64,000 nucleotides of DNA from Gallionella sp. (GTDB taxonomy: Bacteria > Pseudomonadota > Gammaproteobacteria > Burkholderiales > Gallionellaceae), in NCBI GenBank assembly GCA_023259035.1, contig JAHFRA010000009.1:1-64000 (forward strand). The letters run 5' to 3'. A program made the position numbers and the translations under genes. Below, one piece after another: positions 46,776 to 56,109 of the stretch (within the stretch, counting starts at the first letter, position 1; each line of letters starts with the position of its first letter). The notes under the pieces are model-generated. The model saw only the letters and a program-made list of their open reading frames with translations. It was not told the DNA's origin and made no database searches.

Positions 46776-49700
46776 ATGTCAAAAGCAGCCTTAGTTCGAT
46801 TAGTCAGCAACGACAGCGAAGAATATATCGCCGAGTCACAAGCCATCCAGGAAGCGCGCGGGCGCATTGAGGCCGAGGTGCAAGCCGATCTTTCCGCCCA
46901 GGCACGTGCTCGTGCCGAGGCGCATGCACGGGCGGTAGCACAGGCGCGCGCGCGCGCCGAAGCGGAGCTGACTGCACAGATTGAGGCGAAATGTCAGGAT
47001 GAAGCGAGGCTTGCCGACGTGGTTCTAGCCAAGATCGAAGCAGAACAGAAGTTGGCATATGAATTACAGGAAAAGTTGGCCTGTGAATTGCGGCTCCAGG
47101 AAGAAAACCAGGCAAGGCTGCGTGCTGAACAGCAAGCGCAAGACGAATTGAATCAACGTTTTCAACAGGAACTGATTGCCCGTGCCGCCGCTGAGAGCAA
47201 GACCCGTGCGGAACGCGAATTAATGGCATTGATTGAGCAGCAAAGTAGGGCGGAACATGATGCCCAGTTGCGCGTTGAGGCTGAAATACATGCCGTCCAG
47301 GCGGCTATTGCCGAGATAATGGCCAGCGCTGAACAGGCCAGCGCGGAGCGTCGCGCAGCCGAGCAAGCGCAAAAGCACCATGCGGAAGAAAAATTGAAGC
47401 TGGAATTACAGTTTCGTGATATGGCGGCACAGCGGGCGGAAAGCGAAGCTGAAGAAGCTCGTGCCGCAAAGAATCGGGCGGATATCGAACGGCATGAACT
47501 GGAGCAGATAGGTAAACGTGTCGAGGCTGAGCAGCGCGCCGCACAGGCAGCGGAGAACCGCGCAAAGCTCGAACAAGAAACCGCCAAATTGGTGCAAGAA
47601 AAAGAGTCGACAGATCGGGCCATTGCGCATGCTGTGCAAGAGAAAATTCGCAAAGAACAGGATGCTATAGCATTAAGCAACGCCAAACTCATGGCCGAGC
47701 AGGTTGCAGTCGAAGCCGTGGATGCGCGCAAGCGTGCCGAAGCGCTTGCGCTGAGTGAAATCGAAGCGCGGCTCGCCGCCGACCGGGATGCCGAGCAGGC
47801 TGCGCTGGCACGCTCGGCGGCAGACCGGTCCGCTGCAGATTTTGCCGCTCAGCGCAAGCTTTCCGAGGAGCAGGCCAAAATTGATGCCGAAGAACGTGAA
47901 CGCAGTGAGCGTCTGGCTTATGAGGCGGCAAAACAACGGGCTGAAGCGGAGGCGATCGCGCGAGTTGGCGTCGAACGTAAACTCAAGGCCGAGCAGGAGG
48001 CTGGAGCGCTATTGTTATCCCAAGCCGATATCAACAGAAAAGCATTGAAGCAACAAGAGGAAACCAATGCTTTGTTGCGTCAGGCTGAACATGAGGCAAA
48101 AGATCGTTTGGCTACCGAAGCGATGGCCAACCAGGCTGCGGCGCACAAGCTGCAAGCTGAACGCGACTTGACTGTGCTTGCACAACAACGCGCCGAGGCG
48201 GAATTACAGGCGGCACACGAGGCTGAGCTAAGGCTGCAGGCTGAAGCGCAAGCGATTGCTGTAGCCAATGAGCTTGCCGCTGCTGCGCAAGAGGCATTGC
48301 GCATCGCTCGGAAAAATACCGAATGTAAGAGCGCCTTGCTGCGGATTGAACAGGATCGCGTCGAGGCAGAGCGGCAAGCCGAACAGATGTTGCTGGAAAA
48401 AACACAAACTGAAAACGCTGCGTTCCAATCTGCGCAGTTGCGCGCCGAAGCTTTATACATTGAACGCTTGGCGATTGAACGGAACATGGCTGCCGAACAG
48501 GCTGAGATTTCAGCGGCGCAACAAAAAGCACGGGCACTCGAAGAAGTTGCCGATGCGGTAATGCAACGTGCAGACAAGGAGAACGAACTGCGGCAGGTTG
48601 CCGAAGCCCAGATTGAAACCGAGATGCGGGCGATCGCCGAGATCGAAGCGCGAATGGCTGCCGAACTGCGCGTCATCGAGGCAGATAACCAGCGCATTGA
48701 ACTCGAGGTGCGTGCCAGAGAGGTTGCCGAGGCAGCGGAAAAATTGAATGAGCAGGCTGTTCAAGTTGCGCGCGACCAGGAAAAGGCCGCGGTGCGCGTG
48801 CTGAACATGGCCAAGGTTCGTGCGGATGCGGAAATTCTGGCACTCAAAGCGGAGGAAGAAAAGATTCATGCCGAGGCTCTTGCTGCCGTTGCTTTCCGCA
48901 AACAGATTGTCGAGGCGGAACTGGCGCGCGATACCGCAATGGCACGCGCCGAGAACATGGCGAAGCTGCGGGTTGAGGAGGAGCGTAAAGCCATCGAGGC
49001 AGAGCAGGAGCGCGTTCGTTGTGAGGCGCTGGCCACGGTTGCCGCGCGCAAGCGTAGCGAAGCTGCCGAGCTTGCGCGGCAGGAAGCCATTCAGCGCGCG
49101 CAGATTGAAACCCAATTGCTGGCGCAGCAACAGCATCATTTCGACCAGGAACATGAATTGCTGGCGCAAGCCGAGCAACGCCAAGCCGCGGCATTGGAAG
49201 CGGAACGGGCCATGCAGGCTCGCATTGATGCGGAACGCCTGGCAGTGCAAGCGGAACAGGATATGGTTGCAGCGGAGCAGGCTGCCATGAACCGTGCCAG
49301 GGAGCTCATTGAAACGTCAAAGCGGTTGCGTGAAGATGCCGAGAGCTTTGTTGTGGAAGCCACCGAACAACGCGTTGCCGAAGATCAACGGGCCACGCAG
49401 GTAGAGCAGGCGCAACTGCAAGCCGAGCAGTCCGCACTCAAATTTGCGCGCGACAGGGTCGCCATTGCGGAGCAGACCGAAAAAATTGCGTTGCGTCAGC
49501 GGAATGAAGAGCACAAATTACTGGTGCAGCAGCAGGTGAGATTGGAAACCGAACAGCGGGTATTGGCTGAAATCGAGAATCGTGTAAAGGCCGAAGTACA
49601 AGCCAGTGCGGCTGCGGAAGAACGCGAAGTGGCCGAACAGCGCGCCCGTGACACAGCACAAACAAAGGCAATGCTGGAAAATGAAGCAAAGCTGGCTGCA

Positions 49701-50087
49701 CAGCAACATGCCGAGTTGGATGAGCGGGAAAATACCCGGCTTCGCGCACAAATAGAACAGTCGCGTGCTGAAGTCGTCGCGCATCAACTGATGGCGCGTC
49801 TGCGCAACAACAAAAAAATCGGTCGGCTGGTGAAATCTGCCGGGCTGGTTTCGGCTATGGCATTTATCGGATTTTCACTGCCGGTATTTAATGAACAGCA
49901 AGCGGTTTCAGCACAGCTTGCCGCAGTTGGCCAACCGATCCGCTCCGACATGAAACTGGCCATGAATCTGACAGACAAGAAGATGGTTACCGTGGCGCTG
50001 CCCGAATCAAAAATCGAGCAAGTCGAGCAGTCTGGTTATCCGGCATTGGACAATCTGAAGCTGAGCGATCAGCTTGGGCAAAACTAG
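46776..50087 (+). CDS. Giant Ala/Glu/Arg-rich coiled-coil protein with C-terminal membrane anchor
   Basis: A 1103-residue protein I do not recognise. After a short N-terminal segment (MSKAALVRLVSNDSEEYIA) nearly 1000 residues consist of Ala, Glu, Gln and Arg in patterns such as AEARARAEAELTAQIEAK and QAELRLQAEAQAIAVANE, with almost no Pro or Gly. This predicts one very long alpha-helical coiled coil. A basic stretch (RLRNNKKIGRLVK) leads into a hydrophobic segment at about residues 1021-1038, and a 65-residue tail (SDMKLAMNLTDKK onward) follows. This topology suggests a cytoplasmic rod anchored in the inner membrane by its C-terminus. Functions from cytoskeletal or polar scaffold to TolA-like tether are possible. 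Its stop overlaps the stop of convergent glnD by 4 bases. Confidence 0.9.
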   Translation: MSKAALVRLVSNDSEEYIAESQAIQEARGRIEAEVQADLSAQARARAEAHARAVAQARARAEAELTAQIEAKCQDEARLADVVLAKIEAEQKLAYELQEKLACELRLQEENQARLRAEQQAQDELNQRFQQELIARAAAESKTRAERELMALIEQQSRAEHDAQLRVEAEIHAVQAAIAEIMASAEQASAERRAAEQAQKHHAEEKLKLELQFRDMAAQRAESEAEEARAAKNRADIERHELEQIGKRVEAEQRAAQAAENRAKLEQETAKLVQEKESTDRAIAHAVQEKIRKEQDAIALSNAKLMAEQVAVEAVDARKRAEALALSEIEARLAADRDAEQAALARSAADRSAADFAAQRKLSEEQAKIDAEERERSERLAYEAAKQRAEAEAIARVGVERKLKAEQEAGALLLSQADINRKALKQQEETNALLRQAEHEAKDRLATEAMANQAAAHKLQAERDLTVLAQQRAEAELQAAHEAELRLQAEAQAIAVANELAAAAQEALRIARKNTECKSALLRIEQDRVEAERQAEQMLLEKTQTENAAFQSAQLRAEALYIERLAIERNMAAEQAEISAAQQKARALEEVADAVMQRADKENELRQVAEAQIETEMRAIAEIEARMAAELRVIEADNQRIELEVRAREVAEAAEKLNEQAVQVARDQEKAAVRVLNMAKVRADAEILALKAEEEKIHAEALAAVAFRKQIVEAELARDTAMARAENMAKLRVEEERKAIEAEQERVRCEALATVAARKRSEAAELARQEAIQRAQIETQLLAQQQHHFDQEHELLAQAEQRQAAALEAERAMQARIDAERLAVQAEQDMVAAEQAAMNRARELIETSKRLREDAESFVVEATEQRVAEDQRATQVEQAQLQAEQSALKFARDRVAIAEQTEKIALRQRNEEHKLLVQQQVRLETEQRVLAEIENRVKAEVQASAAAEEREVAEQRARDTAQTKAMLENEAKLAAQQHAELDERENTRLRAQIEQSRAEVVAHQLMARLRNNKKIGRLVKSAGLVSAMAFIGFSLPVFNEQQAVSAQLAAVGQPIRSDMKLAMNLTDKKMVTVALPESKIEQVEQSGYPALDNLKLSDQLGQN

Positions 50088-52726
50088 TTATTCAGCAACG
50101 CGCTGCGCAACGCCTCCGTTTGATCAGGTTCAGCGAGAGCTGCGCCGCTGATCCAGAAAACGTCCTCTGCGCGGCTGCCCAAGGTGTTGATTTTTGCGCG
50201 GTGCAGGCGGATATCGTGGGCGGCCAAAATCAGCGCGATGCGTGCCAGCAAACCGGGGCGGTCTCCGGCAACCAGCGACAGTACATACATTCCTTTGTTG
50301 TCCGGTTTTATCTCGACTTCGGTGGTGATCGGGAAGTGCTTGAGTTGCCGGCTGACGCGCCCGGGCGTAGCGAGCACAATCGGCTTGGCTTGATCAATTT
50401 GTTGCGCCAACTCAAATTCGATATAAGTCATGATGTCGCGGTATGCTGTGTCGCCGCGCGCGGCTTCCATGATCTGAAAACTGTCCAGCGCGTAGCCGTG
50501 CTGCGTGGTGTGAATCTTGGCCTCGACAATGGTGTAATTCATGCGCGCGAAAAAATTACAAATGCGTGCAAACAAGCCGCGCTGATCCGGGCAATACACC
50601 ATCACCTGCAAACCTTCGCCAGCGCGGCTTAGGCGCGCCTTCACGATAGGCGCGGCGGCGTTGACCTTGAATGCCAGCAACCGGGTATGCCAGGCGATTT
50701 CCTGGGGCGCATGATCCAGAAAATAGCTGTCGTCGAGCTGTGCCCATAACAACTGGTAGGAATCGGGGGGCAGCGCGTAAAGGTTGAGCGCGTCGGCCGC
50801 CGCACGGCGAATTTCTCCGAGTTGGTCGGCAACCTTGCCGTCGCTCAAATAGCGGCGTGTCAGGTGGAACAGGTCTTCCATCAACCTGGCTTTCCACGCG
50901 CTCCATATTTCCGGGTTGGTGCCGCGCACATCCGCGACGGTCAACAAATACAGCGCGACCAGATAGCGGTCGTTTTTGATCTTTCCGGCGAAGTCGGCAA
51001 TCACCTCGGGGTCGGACAGATCCTGCTTCTGTGCGGTGGCCGACAAGGCGAGATGGTGCTCGACCAGCCACATGATCAGGTCGGTGTCGACGCTGCCGAG
51101 TCGATGCTGGATGCAAAATGCGCGCGCATCTTTCTTGCCCAGCTGCGAATGATCGCCGCCGCGCCCCTTGGCAATATCGTGGAACAGCCCGGCGATATAC
51201 AGCGCCTCCGGCCGGGCGAATTCGCCCATCAATTTGCTGCATAGCGGAATTTCCTGCGCATGTTCCGGCGCGGCAAAACGGCGCAGGTTGCGCACCACCA
51301 TCAGGATATGTTCGTCCACCGTATAGACATGGAACAGGTCGTGCTGCATTTGGCCGACAATGCGCCCGAAAGCCGGGATATAGCGGCCCAGAATGCCATA
51401 CTGGTTCATCCTTCGCAGCGCGTGGAGGACTCCCTGTGGCTGGCGCAGGATTTCCAGAAAGCGCGCGTGGTTCAGCGGATTGCGGCGAAACTTGAAATCG
51501 ATATTGCGTTGTGCGCGCCACAGCGCGCGTAGCGTTCTGGCGCTCAAATCCGTCAATTCAGGATGCTGCTCCATCAGCAGGAACAACTCGAAAATCGCTT
51601 CTGGAGTGCGTTCGAATAACTGCTCGTCGCGGATATCCAGCAAGGTGCCGATAATCCTGAATCGCCCGTTCAGCGTGCGTTGCGTCGGCGTTTCATGGAA
51701 CAAGTAGTCATGCAGGTTCTGCAGCATGATGGTGTTGAACTGGCGCACTGCCAGCCTGGTGCGGTAATAGTGTTGCATCATGTGCTCGCTCGCGCGGCGG
51801 TTGGCCGAGGCATTGATACCCATCTGTTCGGCGAGCAGCGTTTGAAAATCGAACAGCAGGCGATCTTCGTGCCGCTTGGCGAGGTAATGCAAACGGATGC
51901 GCAGTGTCGCCAACAGGGCGCTGTGGCGCGCGATTTGGCGCGCCTCGGTAGTCGTGAGCAGCCCGATTTGCGCGAGCTCGCTCCAGTGCGTTCCCAGGCT
52001 GGCCGCGCGCGCGATCCAGGTGACGGTCTGCAAATCGCGCAGGCCGCCCGGACTTTCCTTCAGGTTGGGTTCGAGGTTGTAGTCCGACTCGGCGTAGCGC
52101 GCATGGCGACGCTGCTGCTCTTGCAGCTTGGCAAGATAAAATGCGCGGAGGTCGAGGCGCTGTTGCACGCTGTCGCACAATTCATCGAACAGTTCCTTGT
52201 TGCCGCAAAGCAGGCGCGCTTCAAGGAGGTTGGTTTGCACGGTGATATCGGCGGACTCCTTCATGCATTGCCCGACGGTGCGGACGCTGTGGCCGACTTC
52301 CAGCCCGATATCCCATAACACCCCGATTAACTGATGCAATTGTTGCTGCAAGGCATCATCAGGCGGGTGTCCGGCCATAACCAGCGGATTGGCGAGTGTT
52401 GTTTGCTCGCCCAGGCGAATGGCTAGTGGTTCCATCAAGAGTTTTTCGGATTCGGCATCCAGCAGGATCAGCAGATCGATATCCGATCTGGGGTATAGCT
52501 TGCAGCGTCCGTAGCCGCCCACTGCCGCCAGTGCGATGCGTCGAGGCATGGCGAGTTGCCGCCAGACGCGGCGCAGGTAGCGGTCGATCAGCCGGGTGTG
52601 CGCAGCGAGTAAACGCGCTGCGTTTTTATGTTCCAGAAAACTCTGCTCGAGCGCCGTACGGTCGCCGCGTAACGACTCGCGCAGCGCGGCTATATCGTCA
52701 CGGTGCAGGCGGGGGCGGGCAGCCAT
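50084..52726 (-). CDS. glnD: Bifunctional [protein-PII] uridylyltransferase/uridylyl-removing enzyme
   Basis: GlnD adds UMP to PII proteins when glutamine is low and removes it when glutamine is high, controlling nitrogen metabolism. The 880-residue protein has the nucleotidyltransferase motif AVGGYGRCKLYPRSDIDLLIL and a GlnE/GlnD helical domain. The HD domain follows (AGLFHDIAKGRGGDHSQLGKK), then two C-terminal ACT domains (VYCPDQRGLFARICNFFA and VAGDRPGLLARIALILAAHD) that bind glutamine. Residues 98-119 (MEPLAIRLGEQTTL onward) are encoded by a dispersed repeat and interrupt the nucleotidyltransferase domain just after SDIDLLIL. The start overlaps the end of map by 29 bases. Confidence 0.95.
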   Translation of the reverse strand: MAARPRLHRDDIAALRESLRGDRTALEQSFLEHKNAARLLAAHTRLIDRYLRRVWRQLAMPRRIALAAVGGYGRCKLYPRSDIDLLILLDAESEKLLMEPLAIRLGEQTTLANPLVMAGHPPDDALQQQLHQLIGVLWDIGLEVGHSVRTVGQCMKESADITVQTNLLEARLLCGNKELFDELCDSVQQRLDLRAFYLAKLQEQQRRHARYAESDYNLEPNLKESPGGLRDLQTVTWIARAASLGTHWSELAQIGLLTTTEARQIARHSALLATLRIRLHYLAKRHEDRLLFDFQTLLAEQMGINASANRRASEHMMQHYYRTRLAVRQFNTIMLQNLHDYLFHETPTQRTLNGRFRIIGTLLDIRDEQLFERTPEAIFELFLLMEQHPELTDLSARTLRALWRAQRNIDFKFRRNPLNHARFLEILRQPQGVLHALRRMNQYGILGRYIPAFGRIVGQMQHDLFHVYTVDEHILMVVRNLRRFAAPEHAQEIPLCSKLMGEFARPEALYIAGLFHDIAKGRGGDHSQLGKKDARAFCIQHRLGSVDTDLIMWLVEHHLALSATAQKQDLSDPEVIADFAGKIKNDRYLVALYLLTVADVRGTNPEIWSAWKARLMEDLFHLTRRYLSDGKVADQLGEIRRAAADALNLYALPPDSYQLLWAQLDDSYFLDHAPQEIAWHTRLLAFKVNAAAPIVKARLSRAGEGLQVMVYCPDQRGLFARICNFFARMNYTIVEAKIHTTQHGYALDSFQIMEAARGDTAYRDIMTYIEFELAQQIDQAKPIVLATPGRVSRQLKHFPITTEVEIKPDNKGMYVLSLVAGDRPGLLARIALILAAHDIRLHRAKINTLGSRAEDVFWISGAALAEPDQTEALRSALLNN
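52374..52437 (-). repeat. Copy of the 64-base dispersed repeat inside glnD
   Basis: Reads on the minus strand as a near copy (57 of 64 positions) of 11184-11247. It is in frame with glnD and codes for residues 98-118 or so. Other GlnD proteins known to me pass directly from the SDIDLLIL motif to the helix that here reads LHQLIGVLWDIGLEVGHSVR. Confidence 0.75.
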
Positions 52727-53492
52727 CGGAAACGGTCAGAATTTCAAAGCCGGTATCGGTGACGAGTATGGTGTGTTCGTATTGCGCTGACAGGCTGTGG
52801 TCCTTGGTGACCACCGTCCAGCCGTCGCCGAGATGCTTGATGGCTGCTTTGCCGACATTGATCATCGGCTCGATGGTGAAGGTCATGCCGGCTTCCAGTT
52901 TTAACCCGGTTTTCGGGCGGCCGTAGTGCAATATTTGCGGCTCTTCATGAAAACGCCGGCCGATGCCATGCCCGCAGAATTCGCGCACCACGCTATAGCC
53001 GAGCGGTTCGACAAAACTCTGGATGGCATGGCCGATGTCGCCCAGATACGCGCCTGGCTTGACCGCACGGATGCCGCGCCATAGCGATTGATAGGTGATC
53101 TCACATAACCGCCTGGCCTGAATCGACGGCTCGCCGACACAAAACATCCGGCTGCTGTCGCCATGGTAGCCGTCCTTGATAACGGTGATGTCCAGATTGA
53201 CGATGTCGCCATTTTTGAGCGCTTTGTTGCTTGGCACACCATGGCATACCTGATGGTTGATCGAGGTGCAGATGGATTTCGGGTACGGCTTATGTCCGTC
53301 GGGAGCGTAGTTAAGCGGTGCAGGTATCCCGTGTTGCTTATCGACAATCAAGTTGTGGCACAGCATGTTCAGCTCATCGGTCGTTACCCCCGGCTTGACG
53401 AACGGGGTTATGTAATCGAGCACTTCACTGGTCAGGCGACCGGCGACTCGCATTTTTTCAATTTCTTGCGGGGTCTTGATGGAAACGGGCAT
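52698..53492 (-). CDS. map: Type I methionine aminopeptidase
   Basis: Removes the initiator methionine from new proteins. The 264-residue protein contains NHQVCHGVPSNKALKNGDIVNLDITV (metal ligand Asp), HGDSSRMFCVGEPS (second Asp), FCGHGIGRRFHEEPQILHYG (His), FTIEPMINVG (Glu) and VVTKDHSLSAQYEHTILVTD (Glu). The frame extends upstream to 53594, but ATG at 53492 gives the family start MPVSIKTPQEIEKMRVAG. It overlaps glnD by 29 bases, so the two are co-transcribed. The last 11 residues (VSDGCPPPPAP) exceed the usual end EILT. Confidence 0.96.
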   Translation of the reverse strand: MPVSIKTPQEIEKMRVAGRLTSEVLDYITPFVKPGVTTDELNMLCHNLIVDKQHGIPAPLNYAPDGHKPYPKSICTSINHQVCHGVPSNKALKNGDIVNLDITVIKDGYHGDSSRMFCVGEPSIQARRLCEITYQSLWRGIRAVKPGAYLGDIGHAIQSFVEPLGYSVVREFCGHGIGRRFHEEPQILHYGRPKTGLKLEAGMTFTIEPMINVGKAAIKHLGDGWTVVTKDHSLSAQYEHTILVTDTGFEILTVSDGCPPPPAP

Positions 53493-53752
53493 ATGATTTG
53501 TGCTTCTTTCGGAGGAGCCACTTTCAGGATAGTCGAGAATATCATGCGATTTAAACTCACGCCATTCTTTGACCAAACAACCTGAATCCGGCAATCAGGC
53601 CGGACATCGAACAGTGAAACCCAGCATTCCCGGTTCTTTCGTCGGTGGGAATCTCGATGACGGATTCATCACTCGTCAAGGTGAAACGCTGGCAGCATAA
53701 ATCCTGTTCGTTGAAAGACTAAAGGCCGAGGAAACCTCGCCAAAATCTGCCG

Positions 53753-53780
53753 TTCAGATTTGAATCCGCCTATGTATAAT
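53753..53780 (+). promoter_or_regulatory. Possible promoter of the PilZ gene
   Basis: A perfect TATAAT at 53775-53780 has a weak upstream box TTCAGA at 16-base spacing. It lies 18 bases before the annotated PilZ start, so the leader would be short. Confidence 0.4.
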
Positions 53781-53797
53781 CCGCATCGTCGAAATAA

Positions 53798-54259
53798 ATG
53801 AATGACACGATGAGCAGTACTGACGACAATTCTCTTGAGGCGTTAAACGCTTTGGACGATATATCGCCGATCAGGTCGTCGCCACCGAAAGGCACCAAGG
53901 AGCACCGCAAGGAAACCCGTTACAGGGCTTCTTGGGGAGTTGCCATCGCCGTCGAAGGCCATGACTTGCATGAGGGGAAAATCAAGGACATTTCCCTGCA
54001 TGGGACGGCAACCATTCTGAACGGGCGCAACCTTAAATCCGGCATCAGCGTAAAGCTGCACATTTGCATACCGCCATTGATCGGCCCTGGCGCGCCGAAG
54101 ATTCTGATAGTTGATGGCAAGACGTCTTACGCAATCCATGATGCGGATGATCTGCGTTTCAGAGTTGGTGTTACTTTTGTTAAATTCGAGTTGGCATCAG
54201 ACCGCGCCTTTCTGGAAGCGCGTCTTACCAACCACCATACGCAGGTGCAAGCCGGTTGA
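53798..54259 (+). CDS. PilZ-domain protein
   Basis: A 153-residue protein with a PilZ domain from about residue 37. The RxxxR arm is in KETRYRASWGVAIAVEG and the second c-di-GMP motif is IKDISLHGTATIL (D-x-S-x-x-G). Both binding motifs are present, so it probably binds cyclic di-GMP. The first 35 residues are acidic and disordered. It starts a rightward run with gltX 50 bases on. It may start at 53798 or at the ATG at 53810; neither has a clear ribosome site. Confidence 0.85.
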   Translation: MNDTMSSTDDNSLEALNALDDISPIRSSPPKGTKEHRKETRYRASWGVAIAVEGHDLHEGKIKDISLHGTATILNGRNLKSGISVKLHICIPPLIGPGAPKILIVDGKTSYAIHDADDLRFRVGVTFVKFELASDRAFLEARLTNHHTQVQAG

Positions 54260-54309
54260 TGGCGGAACACAGAGCGTACTGACAACTTAAATATAAAGCG
54301 CAAAAAGTT

Positions 54310-55701
54310 ATGACTATTCGCACTCGTTTCGCTCCCAGCCCCACCGGTTATCTGCATATCGGCGGCGCACGCACCGCTTTGTTCTCCTGGGCATACGCCC
54401 GTAAGCTGGCTGGCACTTTCATTTTGCGTATCGAAGATACCGATCTGGAGCGTTCCACGCAGGAGTCGGTGCAGGCGATTCTGGACGGGATGTCCTGGCT
54501 GAATCTGGATTACGACGAGGGGCCGTTCTACCAGATGCAGCGCATGGATCGCTACAAGGCGGTGATTCAGCAGATGCTCGACGAGGGCACGGCTTATTAC
54601 TGCTATACCGCGCCGGAAGAATTGGATGCACTACGCGAAGCGCAACGCGCGCGCGGCGAGAAGCCGCGTTATGACGGACGCTGGCGGCCCGAACAGGGCA
54701 AGGTTCTGCCTGCACCGCCGGAGGACATCAGGCCGGTGGTGCGTTTCAAGAATCCGCTGCACGGCGTGGCAGCGTGGGACGATTTGGTTAAAGGCAAGAT
54801 CGTGTTCGAGAACAGCGAGCTGGATGATCTGATCATCGCCCGCGCCGACGGCACGCCGACTTACAATTTCTGCGTGGTGGTGGACGATCTGGATATGGGT
54901 ATCACACAGGTCATCCGCGGCGACGACCATGTCAACAACACGCCGCGCCAGATCAATATCCTCAAGGCATTGGGCGCGACGCTGCCGCAATATGCGCATG
55001 TGCCGATGATCCTCGGCAGCGACGGCGAACGGCTGTCCAAGCGACATGGCGCGGTCAGCGTGATGCAATATGCCGAGGAAGGTTTCCTGCCGGAGGCGCT
55101 GATCAATTATCTGGCGCGCCTGGGCTGGTCGCACGGCGACGAGGAGATCTTCTCCATACAACAACTCGTCGAATGGTTCGACTTGCGCCACATCAGCAAA
55201 TCGGCGGCGCAGTTCGACCCGGACAAGCTGCGCTGGCTGAACCAGCACTACATCAAGCTGGCCGACAACACGCGTTTGGCCAAACTGGTGCGCAAACATC
55301 TGGCCGAGCGCGGCGTGCAGGCAAGCAACGCGCCGCAACTGGAAGCGGTGATCGCATTGTATAAAGAACGCGCCGCGACGCTGCTCGAATTGGCGGACGA
55401 AGCGGAAGTCTTTTATGTTGAAATACACCCGGCGCAGGAACTGCTGGATGCGCATCTTGTACCCGAAGTCATTCCCGCGTTGCGCGAACTCGCCGAACGT
55501 TTTGCCGATGTCGCATGGGAAGCTCCCGCGCTGGGCGCGCTGGTAAAAGAATTGCTGGCTAAACATAACTTGAAAATGCCCAGGCTTGCAATGCCGTTGC
55601 GCGTGATGCTGGTCGGGCAGACGCACACCCCGTCGGTAGATGCCGTGTTGGCATTGTTCCCACGCGAGACTGTGCTGGCGCGCATAAAGAGATACCTGTA
55701 A
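54310..55701 (+). CDS. gltX: Glutamyl-tRNA synthetase
   Basis: Charges tRNA-Glu with glutamate (463 residues, normal bacterial length). The HIGH-type motif is [17 protein letters not shown] near the start and the KMSKS-type motif is [12 protein letters not shown]. The discriminating region [21 protein letters not shown] and the anticodon-binding C-terminal helices are present. Whether it also charges tRNA-Gln cannot be decided here because gatCAB and glnS are not in the window. Confidence 0.97.
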   Translation: MTIRTRFAPSPTGYLHIGGARTALFSWAYARKLAGTFILRIEDTDLERSTQESVQAILDGMSWLNLDYDEGPFYQMQRMDRYKAVIQQMLDEGTAYYCYTAPEELDALREAQRARGEKPRYDGRWRPEQGKVLPAPPEDIRPVVRFKNPLHGVAAWDDLVKGKIVFENSELDDLIIARADGTPTYNFCVVVDDLDMGITQVIRGDDHVNNTPRQINILKALGATLPQYAHVPMILGSDGERLSKRHGAVSVMQYAEEGFLPEALINYLARLGWSHGDEEIFSIQQLVEWFDLRHISKSAAQFDPDKLRWLNQHYIKLADNTRLAKLVRKHLAERGVQASNAPQLEAVIALYKERAATLLELADEAEVFYVEIHPAQELLDAHLVPEVIPALRELAERFADVAWEAPALGALVKELLAKHNLKMPRLAMPLRVMLVGQTHTPSVDAVLALFPRETVLARIKRYL

Positions 55702-55731
55702 TTAATCTCTAGAAAATCGTGTTTCGTGTCG

Positions 55732-55875
55732 CCATTCCGGCCTTGAGCCGGAATCCATGCAAGTCAAAAACTGGATGCCGGATCAAGTTCCGCATGACGA
55801 AGTTTATAGAGGAACCCTAAAACCTGGATGCTGGCTCCCGGATCAAGTCCGGGGTGACGTAGTCCGGCATGACGG
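55732..55875. repeat. REP-like cluster, CATTCCGGCCTTGAGCCGGAATCC family
   Basis: A palindromic unit (CATTCCGGCCTTGAGCCGGA) is followed by two looser direct units (CTGGATGCCGGATCAAGTTC and CTGGATGCTGGCTCCCGGAT) and a last GTCCGGCATGACGG. It lies in the 408-base gap between gltX and rpsB, upstream of the rpsB promoter. Confidence 0.75.
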
Positions 55876-55956
55876 ATTTTTTTGGGAGAGCCAGAGTTTT
55901 TAGAGGTTCCGTAAAGGAAGCCTCCAGAGTCAGTTGACTGCGCGCGTCAGATGAAG

Positions 55957-55985
55957 TTGAGCGAAGTGCAGCTTAGTGCTAGAAT
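55957..55985 (+). promoter_or_regulatory. Probable sigma-70 promoter of the rpsB operon
   Basis: TTGAGC (55957) and TAGAAT (55980) are separated by exactly 17 bases. The predicted start near 55992 gives a leader of nearly 120 bases before rpsB. That leader contains GC-rich stretches (CCCCCGCTCGCGC and GCTGGCGAGCGG) that could pair, in keeping with the known S2 autocontrol of rpsB leaders in other proteobacteria. The structure here is not proven. Confidence 0.7.
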
Positions 55986-56109
55986 GCGCGCCGCTTCGGG
56001 ATAGTCCCAATAATTATCTGGAGCAAATTCCCCCGCTCGCGCAAGTTGGGGTGCTCGAAAGAGTCAGGCTGGCGAGCGGTAGTTTATAACCCTTACGATT
56101 GGAGTTTTC

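Noticed and set aside
48080..49363. Ser/Ala-rich minus-strand frames opposite the coiled-coil gene
   Set aside because: They arise because GCx/GAx/CGx-rich codons rarely give stops on the other strand; there are no motifs or start signals.
55732..55875. Insertion sequence remnant between gltX and rpsB
   Set aside because: The units are short palindromes with no transposase coding or target duplication, so REP-like repeats are the simpler reading.
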